64,000 nt of DNA, from the NCBI RefSeq assembly GCF_006088715.1, contig NZ_CP030771.1, positions 7,066,001 through 7,130,000 of the forward strand. Direction: 5' to 3'. Position numbers and translations under genes: made by a program. This document shows, piece by piece, positions 44,452-51,769 of the stretch; the first letter of the stretch is position 1, and each line of letters opens with the position of its first letter. A model generated the notes under the pieces. It saw only the letters and a list, made by a program, of their open reading frames with translations. It ran no database searches and had not been told where the DNA came from. This stretch comes from Streptomyces sp. YIM 121038 (GTDB taxonomy: Bacteria; Actinomycetota; Actinomycetes; Streptomycetales; Streptomycetaceae).

Positions 44452-44481
44452 GACCGAACCCCTCTGCCGCGAGGACGCGGC

Positions 44482-44501
44482 TACTTAGGTTTACCTAAGT
44501 A
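44482..44501. promoter_or_regulatory. 20-bp perfect palindrome between the FAD oxidoreductase and merR
   Basis: TACTTAGGT and ACCTAAGTA flank TT. The palindrome is 30 bases from the oxidoreductase start and 41 from the merR start. It is probably the MerR operator. The TTAGG/CCTAA arms also resemble iron-box half sites, but the spacing is too short for the 19-base DtxR site. Confidence 0.65.
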
Positions 44502-44542
44502 AGACCTTGCCTTTTCAAGTCGGCTTGATGTCAACTGGGCCC

Positions 44543-45157
44543 ATGGCGCGGCGAGATGCGGTCTCCATCGGTGAAGCGGCGGCCCTGTACGGCCTGGCGC
44601 CGTCCACGGTGCGGTGGTGGGAGCGGCGGGGTGTGCTCAACGAGCCCGTCCGCGAGGGCGGCAAGCGGCGCTACGGCGCTACTGACCTGCGCCGCATCGG
44701 CCTCGCCTATCTGTGCTGCGTCGTCGGGCGGATGCCCCTCGACCAGGCCGCCGTGGTCACCTCCGGCAAGGCCACGCGCGACGCCTGGCAGGGCGCGATC
44801 GAGGCCCAGCTCGTACAGGTGGAGCGGCAGATCACGGAGTTGGAGGCGGCACGGAGCTATCTCCGCCACGCGCTGACCTGCACGGACGACGACATCGCGG
44901 GGGACTGCCCGGTCCTGGACGACGAGTTGGCCACGCACACCCCACGGGGGCGCGTCCCGGCCCCGGACCTCGTCACCGCCGCCCGTACGGGCGAGCCACC
45001 GCGTGACGAAAGCGCGGCGCCGGGCCCTCCGCGTGACGAAAGGCTCTGCCCCGGCTGCCGGGGGCCGGTTCCGCGGTCCTCGGGCGGACGCCCCCGGACG
45101 TACTGCTCACCGGCCTGCCGCCAGCGCGGCTACCGCGCCCGCCGGGGCGGGCGGTAG
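44543..45157 (+). CDS. MerR-family regulator with C-terminal zinc-ribbon-like tail
   Basis: 204 residues. The winged HTH is SIGEAAALYGLAPSTVRWWERRGVL followed by GKRRYGATDLRRIGLA. A coiled coil (VQVERQITELEAARSYLRHAL) follows, then two Cys near 113 and 122 (TCTDDDIAGDCPVL), where MerR proteins bind metal or redox signals. The last ~35 residues have CPGCRGP...RPRTYCSPACRQRGYRARR, a four-Cys ribbon rich in Arg. I start at the ATG at 44543 (MARRDAVSI); an in-frame ATG at 44528 is possible and neither has a good ribosome site. It is divergent from the FAD oxidoreductase. Confidence 0.82.
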   Translation: MARRDAVSIGEAAALYGLAPSTVRWWERRGVLNEPVREGGKRRYGATDLRRIGLAYLCCVVGRMPLDQAAVVTSGKATRDAWQGAIEAQLVQVERQITELEAARSYLRHALTCTDDDIAGDCPVLDDELATHTPRGRVPAPDLVTAARTGEPPRDESAAPGPPRDERLCPGCRGPVPRSSGGRPRTYCSPACRQRGYRARRGGR

Positions 45158-45595
45158 CGGGCCCGCGCTGGCGGTGCGGCTGCCGCGCTGGTGCGAGGGG
45201 TGGTGCGCTGTTGTCCGTAGGGCCGGTGGGCGCTCGGTGTGCGGGTGGTACGACGGTGTCGGGATGCCGGTGCCCGGTGGGGAGCCCGGGTGTTCCTGGA
45301 GCGGCGCAGGCACGGTGGGGCGGGACGGCCGCGCGTGGCCGGGTGTCGTGATCCGGGCGGTGCCGCGGACCGGGGGCCTGTGGGATGCTCCGGGCGCTCG
45401 TACGCCGACGACGGCAAGGGGCTCCGGTCGCCGCTCCCGCCGCGGGGTCCGGCCGGGCCGCCGCACTCCGGGCGGCCGGACCGGCGCGCCGGGCCCGCAC
45501 GGACACCCGGACCCCGTGTCCGCCGGTGGGCCTCCACCCCTTCAGCCGGGCCGTTCCGGAGCACCGGGACCGCCCCTTCTCCGCGGGAGTCTCCT
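45158..45595. other. 438-bp intergenic region, nothing recognised
   Basis: GC-rich sequence between merR and the RTX-type gene. I see no hairpin with a clear stem over 10 bases, no family-like coding frame and no recognisable operator. Confidence 0.5.
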
Positions 45596-46858
45596 GTGAG
45601 CTGCGCCAACGAACGACCCAGTGGACCGCGATCAGGACGCGGTCGCGCGCTACGCCGTGTCATGGCGCTGTGGGGCGGGCTGCTGCTCGCCCTGTCCGGA
45701 CTCCTCGGCGTCGCCTCCCCGGCAGCGGCAGCGGCCGCGCCCGACGCCGTGGCCATCATCCTGATCGGTCCGGACGATTCGGCCGACCCGGTGCGGGCCG
45801 GCACCAGCTACACCTACCGCTACAGCGTGACGGGAAGCGGTGACCTCACCCACGCGGTGTCCACCCTGAACCTGTACGGGGCCCCGGCGACCGCCACCGC
45901 CACCACCTCCAGCCAGGGCAGTTGCTCCACCACCGCGCGGACCTCCACCTGCGACCTGGGCAGGATCTCCCGCCTGGCCCCCGTGGACGTCGAGGTGACG
46001 GTGACGCCGCATGCCGCGGGTGCCGTGACCGCTTATGTCGAGGCCAGTGCCGACGGCGCGACCCGCCCCGTCCGCTGGCAGTCCACCACGATCACCGCGG
46101 CGCCCGGCGCAGACCCGGCCGTCGCGGCGCCCGGCGCGGACCCGGCCGTCGCGGCGCCCGGTGCCGACCTGGCCGTCGCGGTGGCCGACTCCGCCGACCC
46201 CTTCGCGCTGGGCGGGATCCTCACGGACACCGTCACGCTCACCAACAACGGATCCGACGACGCCACCGGGGCCACCGCCGAGATCGCCCTGACCGGGGTG
46301 CCCACCGGCATCCTGACGGCCCGTTCCTCCCAGGGCTCGTGCACCGTCTCCGGGCCCACGGTGAGGTGCGCGCTGGGCGGCCTGGCCGCGTCCGGTTCGG
46401 CGACGGTCGTCCTGAGCCTGTCGCCGACGGCCACCGGCACGGTCACCGCCACCGCCACGGCGGCCGCCGACCAGCCCGACCCGAACACCGGCGACAACTC
46501 CGCCGCCCGGAACACCGCGGTGAACAACGCCAACGGCTGCACGCTGGTGGGCAGCAACGGCTCGGAGGTCCTGTCCGGCGTCAACCGTGACGACGTCATC
46601 TGCGCCCTGGCCGGTGACGACATCGTCTTCGGAGCCGGTGGCAACGACATCGTCTACTCCGGCGCGGGCGACGACACCGTCGGCGGCGGCGACGGCAACG
46701 ACACGCTCGTCGACCACCACGGCACCGACACCCTCAAGGGCAACGCGGGCGACGACACCGTCGACGTCCGGGACGGCCTGGACGGTGACACCGCCGACGG
46801 CGGCAGCGGCGCCGACAGCTGTGCCGTCGACACCGGTGACACCGCGACGAACTGCTGA
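45596..46858 (+). CDS. Secreted DUF11-like protein with RTX calcium repeats
   Basis: 420 residues. A signal peptide (VMALWGGLLLALSGLLGVASPAAAAAA) is followed by two Ig-like DUF11/CARDB-type domains: TSYTYRYSVTGSGDL...AYVEASADG and ADSADPFALGGILTDTVTLTNNGSDDATG...NTGDNSA. They are joined by a three-copy PGADPAVAA linker. From about residue 320 there are RTX nonapeptides (GDDIVFGAGGNDIVYSGAGDDTV..) that form a calcium beta-roll, and the protein ends with a Cys pair. The likely role is a surface or extracellular protein; no enzyme domain is visible. The GTG at 45596 has GGGAG six bases upstream. Confidence 0.82.
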   Translation: MSCANERPSGPRSGRGRALRRVMALWGGLLLALSGLLGVASPAAAAAAPDAVAIILIGPDDSADPVRAGTSYTYRYSVTGSGDLTHAVSTLNLYGAPATATATTSSQGSCSTTARTSTCDLGRISRLAPVDVEVTVTPHAAGAVTAYVEASADGATRPVRWQSTTITAAPGADPAVAAPGADPAVAAPGADLAVAVADSADPFALGGILTDTVTLTNNGSDDATGATAEIALTGVPTGILTARSSQGSCTVSGPTVRCALGGLAASGSATVVLSLSPTATGTVTATATAAADQPDPNTGDNSAARNTAVNNANGCTLVGSNGSEVLSGVNRDDVICALAGDDIVFGAGGNDIVYSGAGDDTVGGGDGNDTLVDHHGTDTLKGNAGDDTVDVRDGLDGDTADGGSGADSCAVDTGDTATNC

Positions 46859-46880
46859 TCCCGCACACCCCTGCCGACGT

Positions 46881-46916
46881 GAGGGGGGCGCACCGCCCAC
46901 GGGCCGTGTGCCCCTC
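46881..46916. terminator. Hairpin between convergent RTX and VOC genes
   Basis: GAGGGGGGCGCAC pairs with GTGTGCCCCTC across a 12-base loop, 22 bases after the RTX stop and 10 before the end of the VOC gene. Confidence 0.65.
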
Positions 46917-46925
46917 TCGCACGTC

Positions 46926-47318
46926 CTACCGCCGCGGCCAGCCGCCGTACGGGACCGTGATCAACTCCAGGGCGTGGCCCGCCGGGTCGAGGAAGTAGAC
47001 GCCTTTGCCGCCGTCGTTGTGGTTGATCTCCCCGGGGTGCTTCTGGTGGGGGTCGGCCCAGTGGTCGAGGCCGCGGGCGGTGATCTTCTCGTACGCCGCG
47101 TCGAACTCGGCCTCCGAGACCAGGAAGGCGTAGTGCTGCGGGGTGAGGTGTTCCGCGGGGATGGTGGCGAAGTCCAGGGTGACGCCGTTCGCCAGGGCGA
47201 CCGCGACGAACGGGCCCCATTCGCTGGTGATCTCAAGTCCCAGCAGGTCCGCGAAGAAGGCGGCGGACTCCCGGTTGTCCCGGGCGTGGACGATCGTGTG
47301 GTTGAGCTGAACCGACAA
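46926..47318 (-). CDS. VOC-family (glyoxalase/bleomycin-resistance-like) protein
   Basis: 130 residues with two beta-alpha-beta-beta-beta units. Likely metal ligands are the His in LNHTIVHARD, the His in TPQHYAFLVSE, and the Glu in DPAGHALELIT. Members bind small molecules, open rings or sequester antibiotics; the substrate here is unknown. The start is a TTG at 47318 with GGAGG six bases upstream, and no ATG or GTG fits better. It follows the HEAT gene on the same strand after 146 bases. Confidence 0.83.
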   Translation of the reverse strand: MSVQLNHTIVHARDNRESAAFFADLLGLEITSEWGPFVAVALANGVTLDFATIPAEHLTPQHYAFLVSEAEFDAAYEKITARGLDHWADPHQKHPGEINHNDGGKGVYFLDPAGHALELITVPYGGWPRR

Positions 47319-47464
47319 GGAATGCCTCCGAGGGCATGTCCCGCACCTCCATGCCTCACCCGGTCGGTGACCGGCACGCGATGCTGGCGGGATCTTAGGC
47401 AGGCCCGCGGCGGTCTGTCGAGCGTCAGTTCGCCCCGTCGCGCCGGGGGCGGTGGCCTGCCGGG

Positions 47465-49507
47465 CTAGCCGAGCCGGACGCCGCGGGCCTCGGCGATGGT
47501 GTTCAGGGCGTCGACGTGCCAGTCGTAGAAGTGCGTGGCCCGGCGGCAGAACGCCAGCACGTGGTCGTGCGCCTCGGTGGTGCCGATCGTCAACAGGGCC
47601 TGTACGGCGGCCTCTTGGGCTCCGAACCAGGCGTCGGGGGCCAGGAGCGCCGTCAGGGGAGTGAGGTCCTCGGGGGTGCCCCGATCGACGAGCGCGAGGG
47701 ACGCGGCCTCCCGGGCCGGACTCGACAGGGCGAGCGGTCCGCCCGGCGGCGCGGCGTATCTGGCCTTCGCCTCCAGAGGCGGCCTGGCGGCGAGCCGGAC
47801 CAGGGCGGCCGTCGCCTTCGCCTCGGGGCGGGCGGCGAGCACGGCGACGAGCAGCTCGGCCAGGTCGTCCCCCAGGGCGTCGGCGCCGCCCGCGAGCGCG
47901 GCGACGACGGGCAGGGCCGGGGCGCCGACGCGCCCCAGGGCGCGCACGGCGGCACGGGCGACCTCGGCCCCGGTGCCGTCGGCCCCGGCGTCGCCCGGCC
48001 CGGTCCCACCCGGCCCCGTGCGCCCCCTGACGAACTCCCCGAGCGCCCGGACGGCCTCCGGCACCGGGAAGCCGCCGAGCGCCGCCACCGCCCGCGCCCG
48101 CACCGCCTCGTGCGGGGAGCGGGCGCAGGCGAGCACCACCGGCAGGGACTCCGGCGCGCCGATCAGGCCGAGGGCCCGGACGGCACGGGCGCGCAGCGTG
48201 CCGGGCTGCTCCTCGTCCGCCGCCAGGGCCGCGAGGGGCGCGGCCGCCTGCCGGTGGCCCAGGGCGCCGAGGGCGTCGGCGGCGGACGCGCGCGCCGCCG
48301 CCGGGGCCGCGTGGTCCGTCGCGAGGGCGAGCAGCGCCGGGGCGGCCGCCGCGTCCCCGATGCCCCCCAACGCCCGTGCCGCGCCGCGCTGTTGGCCCGC
48401 CGTCGTGAGCAGACCCAGGAGCCTGTGAAGCGGTGGATGGGCGAGCCCGGCGACGAGGTCCGCCGCCGTGTCGCTGACGTGCGGGTCGCCAAGGGCCGCA
48501 AGGAGGTCGCCCACCGCCAGCGGGCCCGAGAACGCGGCCAGGGCCCCGGCTGCGGCGCGGCGCACCGTCGGTGCCGCCGACTCGCCCAGATGGTGCCGGA
48601 GCAGCGCGTGGTACGCGCCGGGGGCCGATGCGACGAAGCGGCCGGGCTCGGCCGCCACCTGGGCGCAGACGGCGGCGACGGCGTGCGGCGGGCACTCGGG
48701 CGCGTCGGGGGTGCGCGCCGCCTCGCGGACGACGTGCCACAGGTGCTCCCTGCCGTCGGCGGTCCTGGCGAGCAGGGCGGTCGCGCGACGCGCCGTTTCG
48801 GGGTCGGGGTCGCGCTGCGGGGCGTGGAGGAGCGTTTCGGGGGCCGGGTACGGGTGCGCGGGCGGCCACGCGGCCTCGGGCAGACCGTGCAGCGCCCTGA
48901 GCGCGGCCCTGCGCAGCCGGGTGTCCGACGCGGGCGACTGCGCGAGGACGAGCAGGGCGGAGCCCGCGCGCGGGTCGCCGATCTCCCCGAGCGCCCGCAC
49001 CACGTGCTCCGCGGAGTCGGGCAGACAGTGCCACAGCGCGGCGAGCAGCGGCCTCACGGCCTCGGGCGCGCGCAGCCGGGCCAGTGCGTCGACCACCCGG
49101 AACGTGCCCTTCCCCGTGGCCGTCTGCTCCTCCAGCAGGTCGAGCAGGCCACGGACGACCTGCGGCCCGCCGATGTCGACCAGGGAGTCGGCCGCCGGCC
49201 GGTCCAACTGCTCGCGGTCGTGCGGGTCCGCGGCCAGCAGCCGCAGCAGGTCCGGCACGGCGCGGTCCGCCCGCAGCCGCCCCAGCGCCCTGGCCGCCTG
49301 CCAACGCGACCCGACCGGCCGCTCGCCTCGCTGCCACAGGCGGGCGAGGAGCGTCTCGACCACCCCCGGCGTCCCCGTGCCGTGGCCCAGCGTGCACGTA
49401 GCGAACGCCGCGACGTCGATGGAGTCCGACCCCGTGGCCCGGCACAGTCCCGCCACGTCCCCCGCCAGCCGCAGGTCCACCAGGCCGGAGACCGCCCCCT
49501 CCGCCAC
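47465..49507 (-). CDS. HEAT/PBS-lyase-type repeat protein
   Basis: 680 residues made almost wholly of HEAT/ARM-like helical pairs of about 30 residues, such as AARALGRLRADRAVPDLLRLLA, HVVRALGEIGDPRAGSALLVLA, AARALGGIGDAAAAPALLALA and AVRALGLIGAPESLPVVLACA. The repeats form a curved solenoid that usually binds a partner protein or nucleic acid. No catalytic motif, signal peptide or membrane helix is visible. The GTG at 49507 directly abuts the upstream stop (TGAGTG), so it is translated together with the DUF7019-type gene. It is last in a four-gene leftward operon headed by an XRE regulator. Confidence 0.85.
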   Translation of the reverse strand: MAEGAVSGLVDLRLAGDVAGLCRATGSDSIDVAAFATCTLGHGTGTPGVVETLLARLWQRGERPVGSRWQAARALGRLRADRAVPDLLRLLAADPHDREQLDRPAADSLVDIGGPQVVRGLLDLLEEQTATGKGTFRVVDALARLRAPEAVRPLLAALWHCLPDSAEHVVRALGEIGDPRAGSALLVLAQSPASDTRLRRAALRALHGLPEAAWPPAHPYPAPETLLHAPQRDPDPETARRATALLARTADGREHLWHVVREAARTPDAPECPPHAVAAVCAQVAAEPGRFVASAPGAYHALLRHHLGESAAPTVRRAAAGALAAFSGPLAVGDLLAALGDPHVSDTAADLVAGLAHPPLHRLLGLLTTAGQQRGAARALGGIGDAAAAPALLALATDHAAPAAARASAADALGALGHRQAAAPLAALAADEEQPGTLRARAVRALGLIGAPESLPVVLACARSPHEAVRARAVAALGGFPVPEAVRALGEFVRGRTGPGGTGPGDAGADGTGAEVARAAVRALGRVGAPALPVVAALAGGADALGDDLAELLVAVLAARPEAKATAALVRLAARPPLEAKARYAAPPGGPLALSSPAREAASLALVDRGTPEDLTPLTALLAPDAWFGAQEAAVQALLTIGTTEAHDHVLAFCRRATHFYDWHVDALNTIAEARGVRLG

Positions 49508-50185
49508 TCAGGCCTCCCCGTCCCCGGGCATCCCGTCCGACATCGCCACGTACACCGGCGTCCCCACGACGACCGTCAGCTCCCGCCCGTCCTCCCGCCG
49601 CACGGTATCGCTCAGGAGCCGCCGCGCCAGGAACTCGCAGGGCACCGGCGGCACCGTCAACGCGTCCGCGAAGTGCAGCACGTCGTGCGCCACGCTCTCC
49701 CGGCTCGGCATCCGGCCCCACCAGCGCACATTGAACTGGCGCTCCCACTCCGGCGGGACCTCCTGGAGCAGCCGGAACATCGACGGCAGCCCCGAGTAGC
49801 CGACCCGGTGCAGGTCCGGTGCGGCCTGATGCCCGATCAGATGGTGCGCCGACCCGATCAGCGCGACGACCGTGTCGCCGTCGCGGCCCGTCATCAGCGT
49901 CGGGCTGTTCGGCCCCCCGTCGCCCACGATCCGCAGCCCCAGGTCACCCCGGAACCAGGCGCTCGGCTCCGACATCCAGCTGACGTCGAACTCCCGCTCC
50001 AGGTACGCCTCCACGAGGTCGAGCCGGTCGTACGTACTCGTGTCGCCACGCGGCGACTGCACGGCCAGGCTGAGCACCTTCAGGTCGACCTTCGCCTCCA
50101 CGGCGAGCCGCCGCGCCAGCTTGGGCGGGATCTGCTCGTAGAGCATGTCCACTTTGGCGGTGGAGAGGTAGATGTAGTACCGCAC
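49508..50185 (-). CDS. SAVMC3_10250/DUF7019-type protein of unknown function
   Basis: 225 residues. The start VRYYIYLSTAKVDMLYEQIP and the pattern of a short barrel-like N-terminus resemble the actinobacterial SAVMC3_10250 family (DUF7019, recalled, not searched). Later segments are DTVVALIGSAHHLIGHQAA, a short hydrophobic stretch, and VAHDVLHFADALTVPPVPCEFLARRLL. No catalytic motif is known to me. The GTG at 50185 lies seven bases after the DUF397 stop and has no strong ribosome site, which suggests coupling. Placement between regulator genes and a HEAT protein hints at a sensor/effector role. Confidence 0.72.
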   Translation of the reverse strand: MRYYIYLSTAKVDMLYEQIPPKLARRLAVEAKVDLKVLSLAVQSPRGDTSTYDRLDLVEAYLEREFDVSWMSEPSAWFRGDLGLRIVGDGGPNSPTLMTGRDGDTVVALIGSAHHLIGHQAAPDLHRVGYSGLPSMFRLLQEVPPEWERQFNVRWWGRMPSRESVAHDVLHFADALTVPPVPCEFLARRLLSDTVRREDGRELTVVVGTPVYVAMSDGMPGDGEA

Positions 50186-50192
50186 GGGCCGC

Positions 50193-50387
50193 TCAGGCGC
50201 GGGGCTTTTGAGGGAGGGGCAGGAAGGCGGTCCAGGTGGCGGGGGCGACGGTGAGCTGCGGGCCGTCGGGGTCCTTGGAGTCGCGTATGTGGATGGCGGC
50301 GGGGCGGGTGGCGACTTCCAGGCAGGCTTGGCCCTCGTTGTCGCTGTAGCTGGACTTGAACCACTCAAGTCTGGTGCCGTTGCTCAT
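50193..50387 (-). CDS. DUF397 small regulator partner
   Basis: 64 residues with the DUF397 signature: LEWFKSSYSDNEGQACLEVA, then IHIRDSKDPDGPQLTVAPATWTAFL. DUF397 proteins pair with XRE-DUF5753 DNA-binding proteins (WhiJ/BldB-type systems). The ATG at 50387 overlaps the XRE stop by four bases (ATGA), with AGGAG just ahead, so the two are made together. The partner is presumably the XRE protein. Confidence 0.92.
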   Translation of the reverse strand: MSNGTRLEWFKSSYSDNEGQACLEVATRPAAIHIRDSKDPDGPQLTVAPATWTAFLPLPQKPRA

Positions 50388-51211
50388 CGTTCTCCTAGCA
50401 ACCGGTCCAACAGTTCCTTGGAGTCCTCCGGGTTGAGGGCCTCGGTTCGCAGCATCCCATACTTGCTGGCCAGGATCGTCACCTCGTCCGGGGCGGCAAT
50501 CAGGTGGCTTCCGCCATGAGTTTCGCTGTAGACGAGTCGCTGGTGCTCGGGAGTTTCCAGCACGATGAACGGGGCGCTGATCGAGGGGGTGAAGCCATGG
50601 CTCAACGGCAGGATCTGCAAGCAGACGTTCGGAAGGTCGGCGTACTCGCGTAGGTGGCGGAGCTGCTCGGTGTGCACACTTTCTCCGCCCACACGGCTGT
50701 GTAGCGCCGCCTCCCAGATGATGAAGCTGACATGCGGCGGATTCTTGCGGTGCAGGATTTCCCGCCGTCCGATTCGCTCGGCGACGAGCTCCTCGATCTT
50801 CTCCTCGGTGTACGCCGGAATGCGCAGACGGCAGATCGCTCGCGCGTAAGCCTCTGTCTGAAGCAGTCCGGGAATCAGCACGGTCTCGTACCATTCGAGC
50901 ACGATGGCCTCTTGTTCCTGATCCAGGTACTCATCGGCGTACCGAGGAATCAGGTCGACCTCCGGCATGTGTTCGACGGCGGTTTCGAATGTTCGGTGGG
51001 TGCCGAGGAGTTCGTCGAGCCTGATTGCTAGGTCCATCTTCAGGGGCCGCCGCCCCTGCTCGATGGAGGCGATCTGTCCCTCGCTGATGACGAAGTGTTC
51101 CGCCAGGGATTTTTGGGTGTACCCGGCGCGCTCCCGGTGTAGGGCTAGTAGTGCCCCGACCATCTTCATTGCTGACGCGTTCTTGCGCGATCGTCGCTTT
51201 GGCCTGCTCAT
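50384..51211 (-). CDS. XRE-family DNA-binding protein with DUF5753 (WhiJ-like)
   Basis: 275 residues. The HTH (MVGALLALHRERAGYTQKSLAEHFVISEGQIASIEQGRR) occupies residues ~17-57. The DUF5753 domain covers ~95-270, with YETVLIPGLLQTEAYARAI and HGGSHLIAAPDEV. These proteins regulate development or stress genes together with a DUF397 partner. Codon use is less GC-biased than in the neighbours (CTA, AAT, GCT), which suggests recent acquisition. It is divergent from an RsbW-like ATPase across a perfect 23-base palindrome, its probable operator. Confidence 0.92.
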   Translation of the reverse strand: MSRPKRRSRKNASAMKMVGALLALHRERAGYTQKSLAEHFVISEGQIASIEQGRRPLKMDLAIRLDELLGTHRTFETAVEHMPEVDLIPRYADEYLDQEQEAIVLEWYETVLIPGLLQTEAYARAICRLRIPAYTEEKIEELVAERIGRREILHRKNPPHVSFIIWEAALHSRVGGESVHTEQLRHLREYADLPNVCLQILPLSHGFTPSISAPFIVLETPEHQRLVYSETHGGSHLIAAPDEVTILASKYGMLRTEALNPEDSKELLDRLLGER

Positions 51212-51254
51212 GTGCGCTAACTCCCCATTGAATCCCGCCTGTTCACGCCTTTCG

Positions 51255-51277
51255 CTCGTACAACTGAGTTGTACGAG
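51255..51277. promoter_or_regulatory. Perfect 23-bp palindrome between XRE operon and divergent HATPase
   Basis: Arms CTCGTACAACT and AGTTGTACGAG flank one central G. It lies 43 bases from the XRE start and 45 from the HATPase start, so one dimer could control both directions. It is the most symmetrical operator-like sequence in the window. Confidence 0.75.
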
Positions 51278-51322
51278 TTCGAGTACTGCCCGTCGGACCT
51301 GGGGTCCTGTGACTCTCGTCAC

Positions 51323-51769
51323 GTGAACAGCGAAACTCCCCTCACGCCCCTCCATGAACGCTTCTACCGGCGGGAGCAGCAGGCGATCCCGTCGGCCCGG
51401 GCCTTCACGCGGGCCATACTGGCGGCGTGGGAGATCAGCGAACGTGTGGATGACATCACGCTGTGCGTGAGCGAGTTGACGACGAACGCCTTGGTGCACG
51501 GTGTCCCGCCAGGGAGAGGGTTCCGCCTCCGCCTCGTACGCGACGGCGCCGTCGTGCGCCTGGAGGTCCACGACAGTGGCGACGGCTGGCCCCGACTCGT
51601 CGGCGAGGGGAACGCCGACGAGTCGGGGCGAGGTCTCCTGCTGGTGGCGGCCCTGGCCGACAGCTGGGGCGTGGCGGAGCGTCACCCCGGCAAGGTCGTG
51701 TGGGCCGAGTTCGCCGAAGGCGTCAGCGCAGCAGCTCCACCTCCGAGAGGGCGGCCCGGCCCCCGGTGA
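51323..51769 (+). CDS. RsbW-like HATPase divergent from the XRE operon
   Basis: 148 residues, GHKL ATPase fold: N box CVSELTTNALVHG, then VRLEVHDSGDGWP (G1 region) and ESGRGLLLVAALADSWGV. Such anti-sigma-type proteins are commonly neighbours of XRE/DUF397 pairs in streptomycetes (as in abaA-like loci). The GTG at 51323 follows a leader without a clear ribosome site. The Pro/Arg-rich tail overlaps the 3' end of the opposing GH92 gene by 47 bases. Confidence 0.83.
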   Translation: MNSETPLTPLHERFYRREQQAIPSARAFTRAILAAWEISERVDDITLCVSELTTNALVHGVPPGRGFRLRLVRDGAVVRLEVHDSGDGWPRLVGEGNADESGRGLLLVAALADSWGVAERHPGKVVWAEFAEGVSAAAPPPRGRPGPR

